Notes under the pieces: model-generated
What the model saw: the letters and a program-made list of their open reading frames with translations, nothing else
What the model was told of the DNA's origin: nothing
The model's database searches: none
Source: Psychrobacter immobilis
GTDB taxonomy: Bacteria; Pseudomonadota; Gammaproteobacteria; Pseudomonadales; Moraxellaceae
Assembly: GCF_904846175.1 (NCBI RefSeq)
Contig: NZ_CAJGZM010000003.1
Span: forward strand, 248,001 to 312,000
Reading direction: 5' to 3'
Length of the DNA stretch: 64,000 nt
Part shown: one piece after another, positions 63,894 to 64,000 of the stretch
How the letters are laid out: every line of letters starts with the position of its first letter
Numbering within the stretch: the first letter of the stretch is position 1
Translations under genes and position numbers: made by a program

Positions 63894-64000
63894 AGTAGTT
63901 AGCTTAAAACAGCTCTTACATTCAATGCTAGCTTAGCAAGCTTCGTTTACCCAGGCTAAATTGATTGGTGAGTAGTAAATGCTTTAAAATAACAAGCTAA

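Noticed and set aside
1..64000. tRNA or rRNA genes
   Set aside because: Intergenic regions were read for the T-loop GTTCRA pattern with flanking arms and for rRNA landmarks; none was convincing.

Overview
The window looks like a chromosomal segment of a psychrotolerant gammaproteobacterium of the family Moraxellaceae, most likely Psychrobacter or a close relative. This rests on the gene set and protein style: an uvrA / MFS / ssb neighbourhood, a gspN-gspC-gspD cluster, a FimX-type regulator, an ESPR-type trimeric autotransporter, and moderately AT-rich intergenic DNA. The genus is an inference from recognition, not a database match. No rRNA, tRNA, CRISPR array, prophage, integron or intact insertion sequence was seen.

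Layout. 0-11 kb: an Ig-like surface lipoprotein, then purU, a CcsA-like membrane protein divergent from ffh, tsaB, uppP, rsmJ, a small L7/L12-like membrane protein, ubiA and a DUF4112 protein. 11-24 kb: a lipoprotein, small membrane proteins, mnmC, a YciI protein, yciB, rnm, a membrane diguanylate cyclase, truD, a Rieske/FAD oxidoreductase and an acetyltransferase. 24-29 kb: small secreted proteins, gor, a two-gene ThrE-type exporter and a DUF503 protein. 29.2-30.9 kb: a small accessory patch in which an AT-rich single-domain RelA/SpoT synthetase gene lies between REP-like hairpins and the C-terminal stub of a REP-associated tyrosine transposase. 31-37 kb: uvrA, a YajR-like transporter, ssb and an H-NS-like protein. 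37-42 kb: gspN, gspC, gspD, with a degenerate 16-bp tandem array just before gspD. 42-48 kb: a TatD-family nuclease, tcdA, a hybrid histidine kinase, and efp divergent from epmB. 48-57 kb: a FimX-type c-di-GMP effector with its upstream partner, a cytochrome c lipoprotein, and a MoxR / DUF58 / transglutaminase operon. 57.8-63.3 kb: a large trimeric autotransporter followed by a SmpA/OmlA-type lipoprotein. 63.5-63.9 kb: a broken PACE-family efflux gene.

How the genes work together. Most of the window is housekeeping: translation and tRNA/rRNA modification (ffh, tsaB, rsmJ, mnmC, truD, tcdA, efp with its modification enzyme epmB), DNA maintenance (uvrA, ssb, TatD) and envelope or quinone metabolism (uppP, ubiA, gor). 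A second theme is the cell surface and its control: type II secretion genes, the trimeric adhesin with an outer-membrane lipoprotein, an Ig-like lipoprotein, and two c-di-GMP proteins (a GGDEF enzyme and a degenerate FimX-type receptor).

The points most worth a second look are the alarmone synthetase inside REP/RAYT debris, the phased 16-bp repeats before gspD, the 156-bp perfect direct repeats inside the adhesin gene that could delete 235 codons in frame, the adhesin-lipoprotein pair, and a 70-nt palindrome between the kinase and efp.
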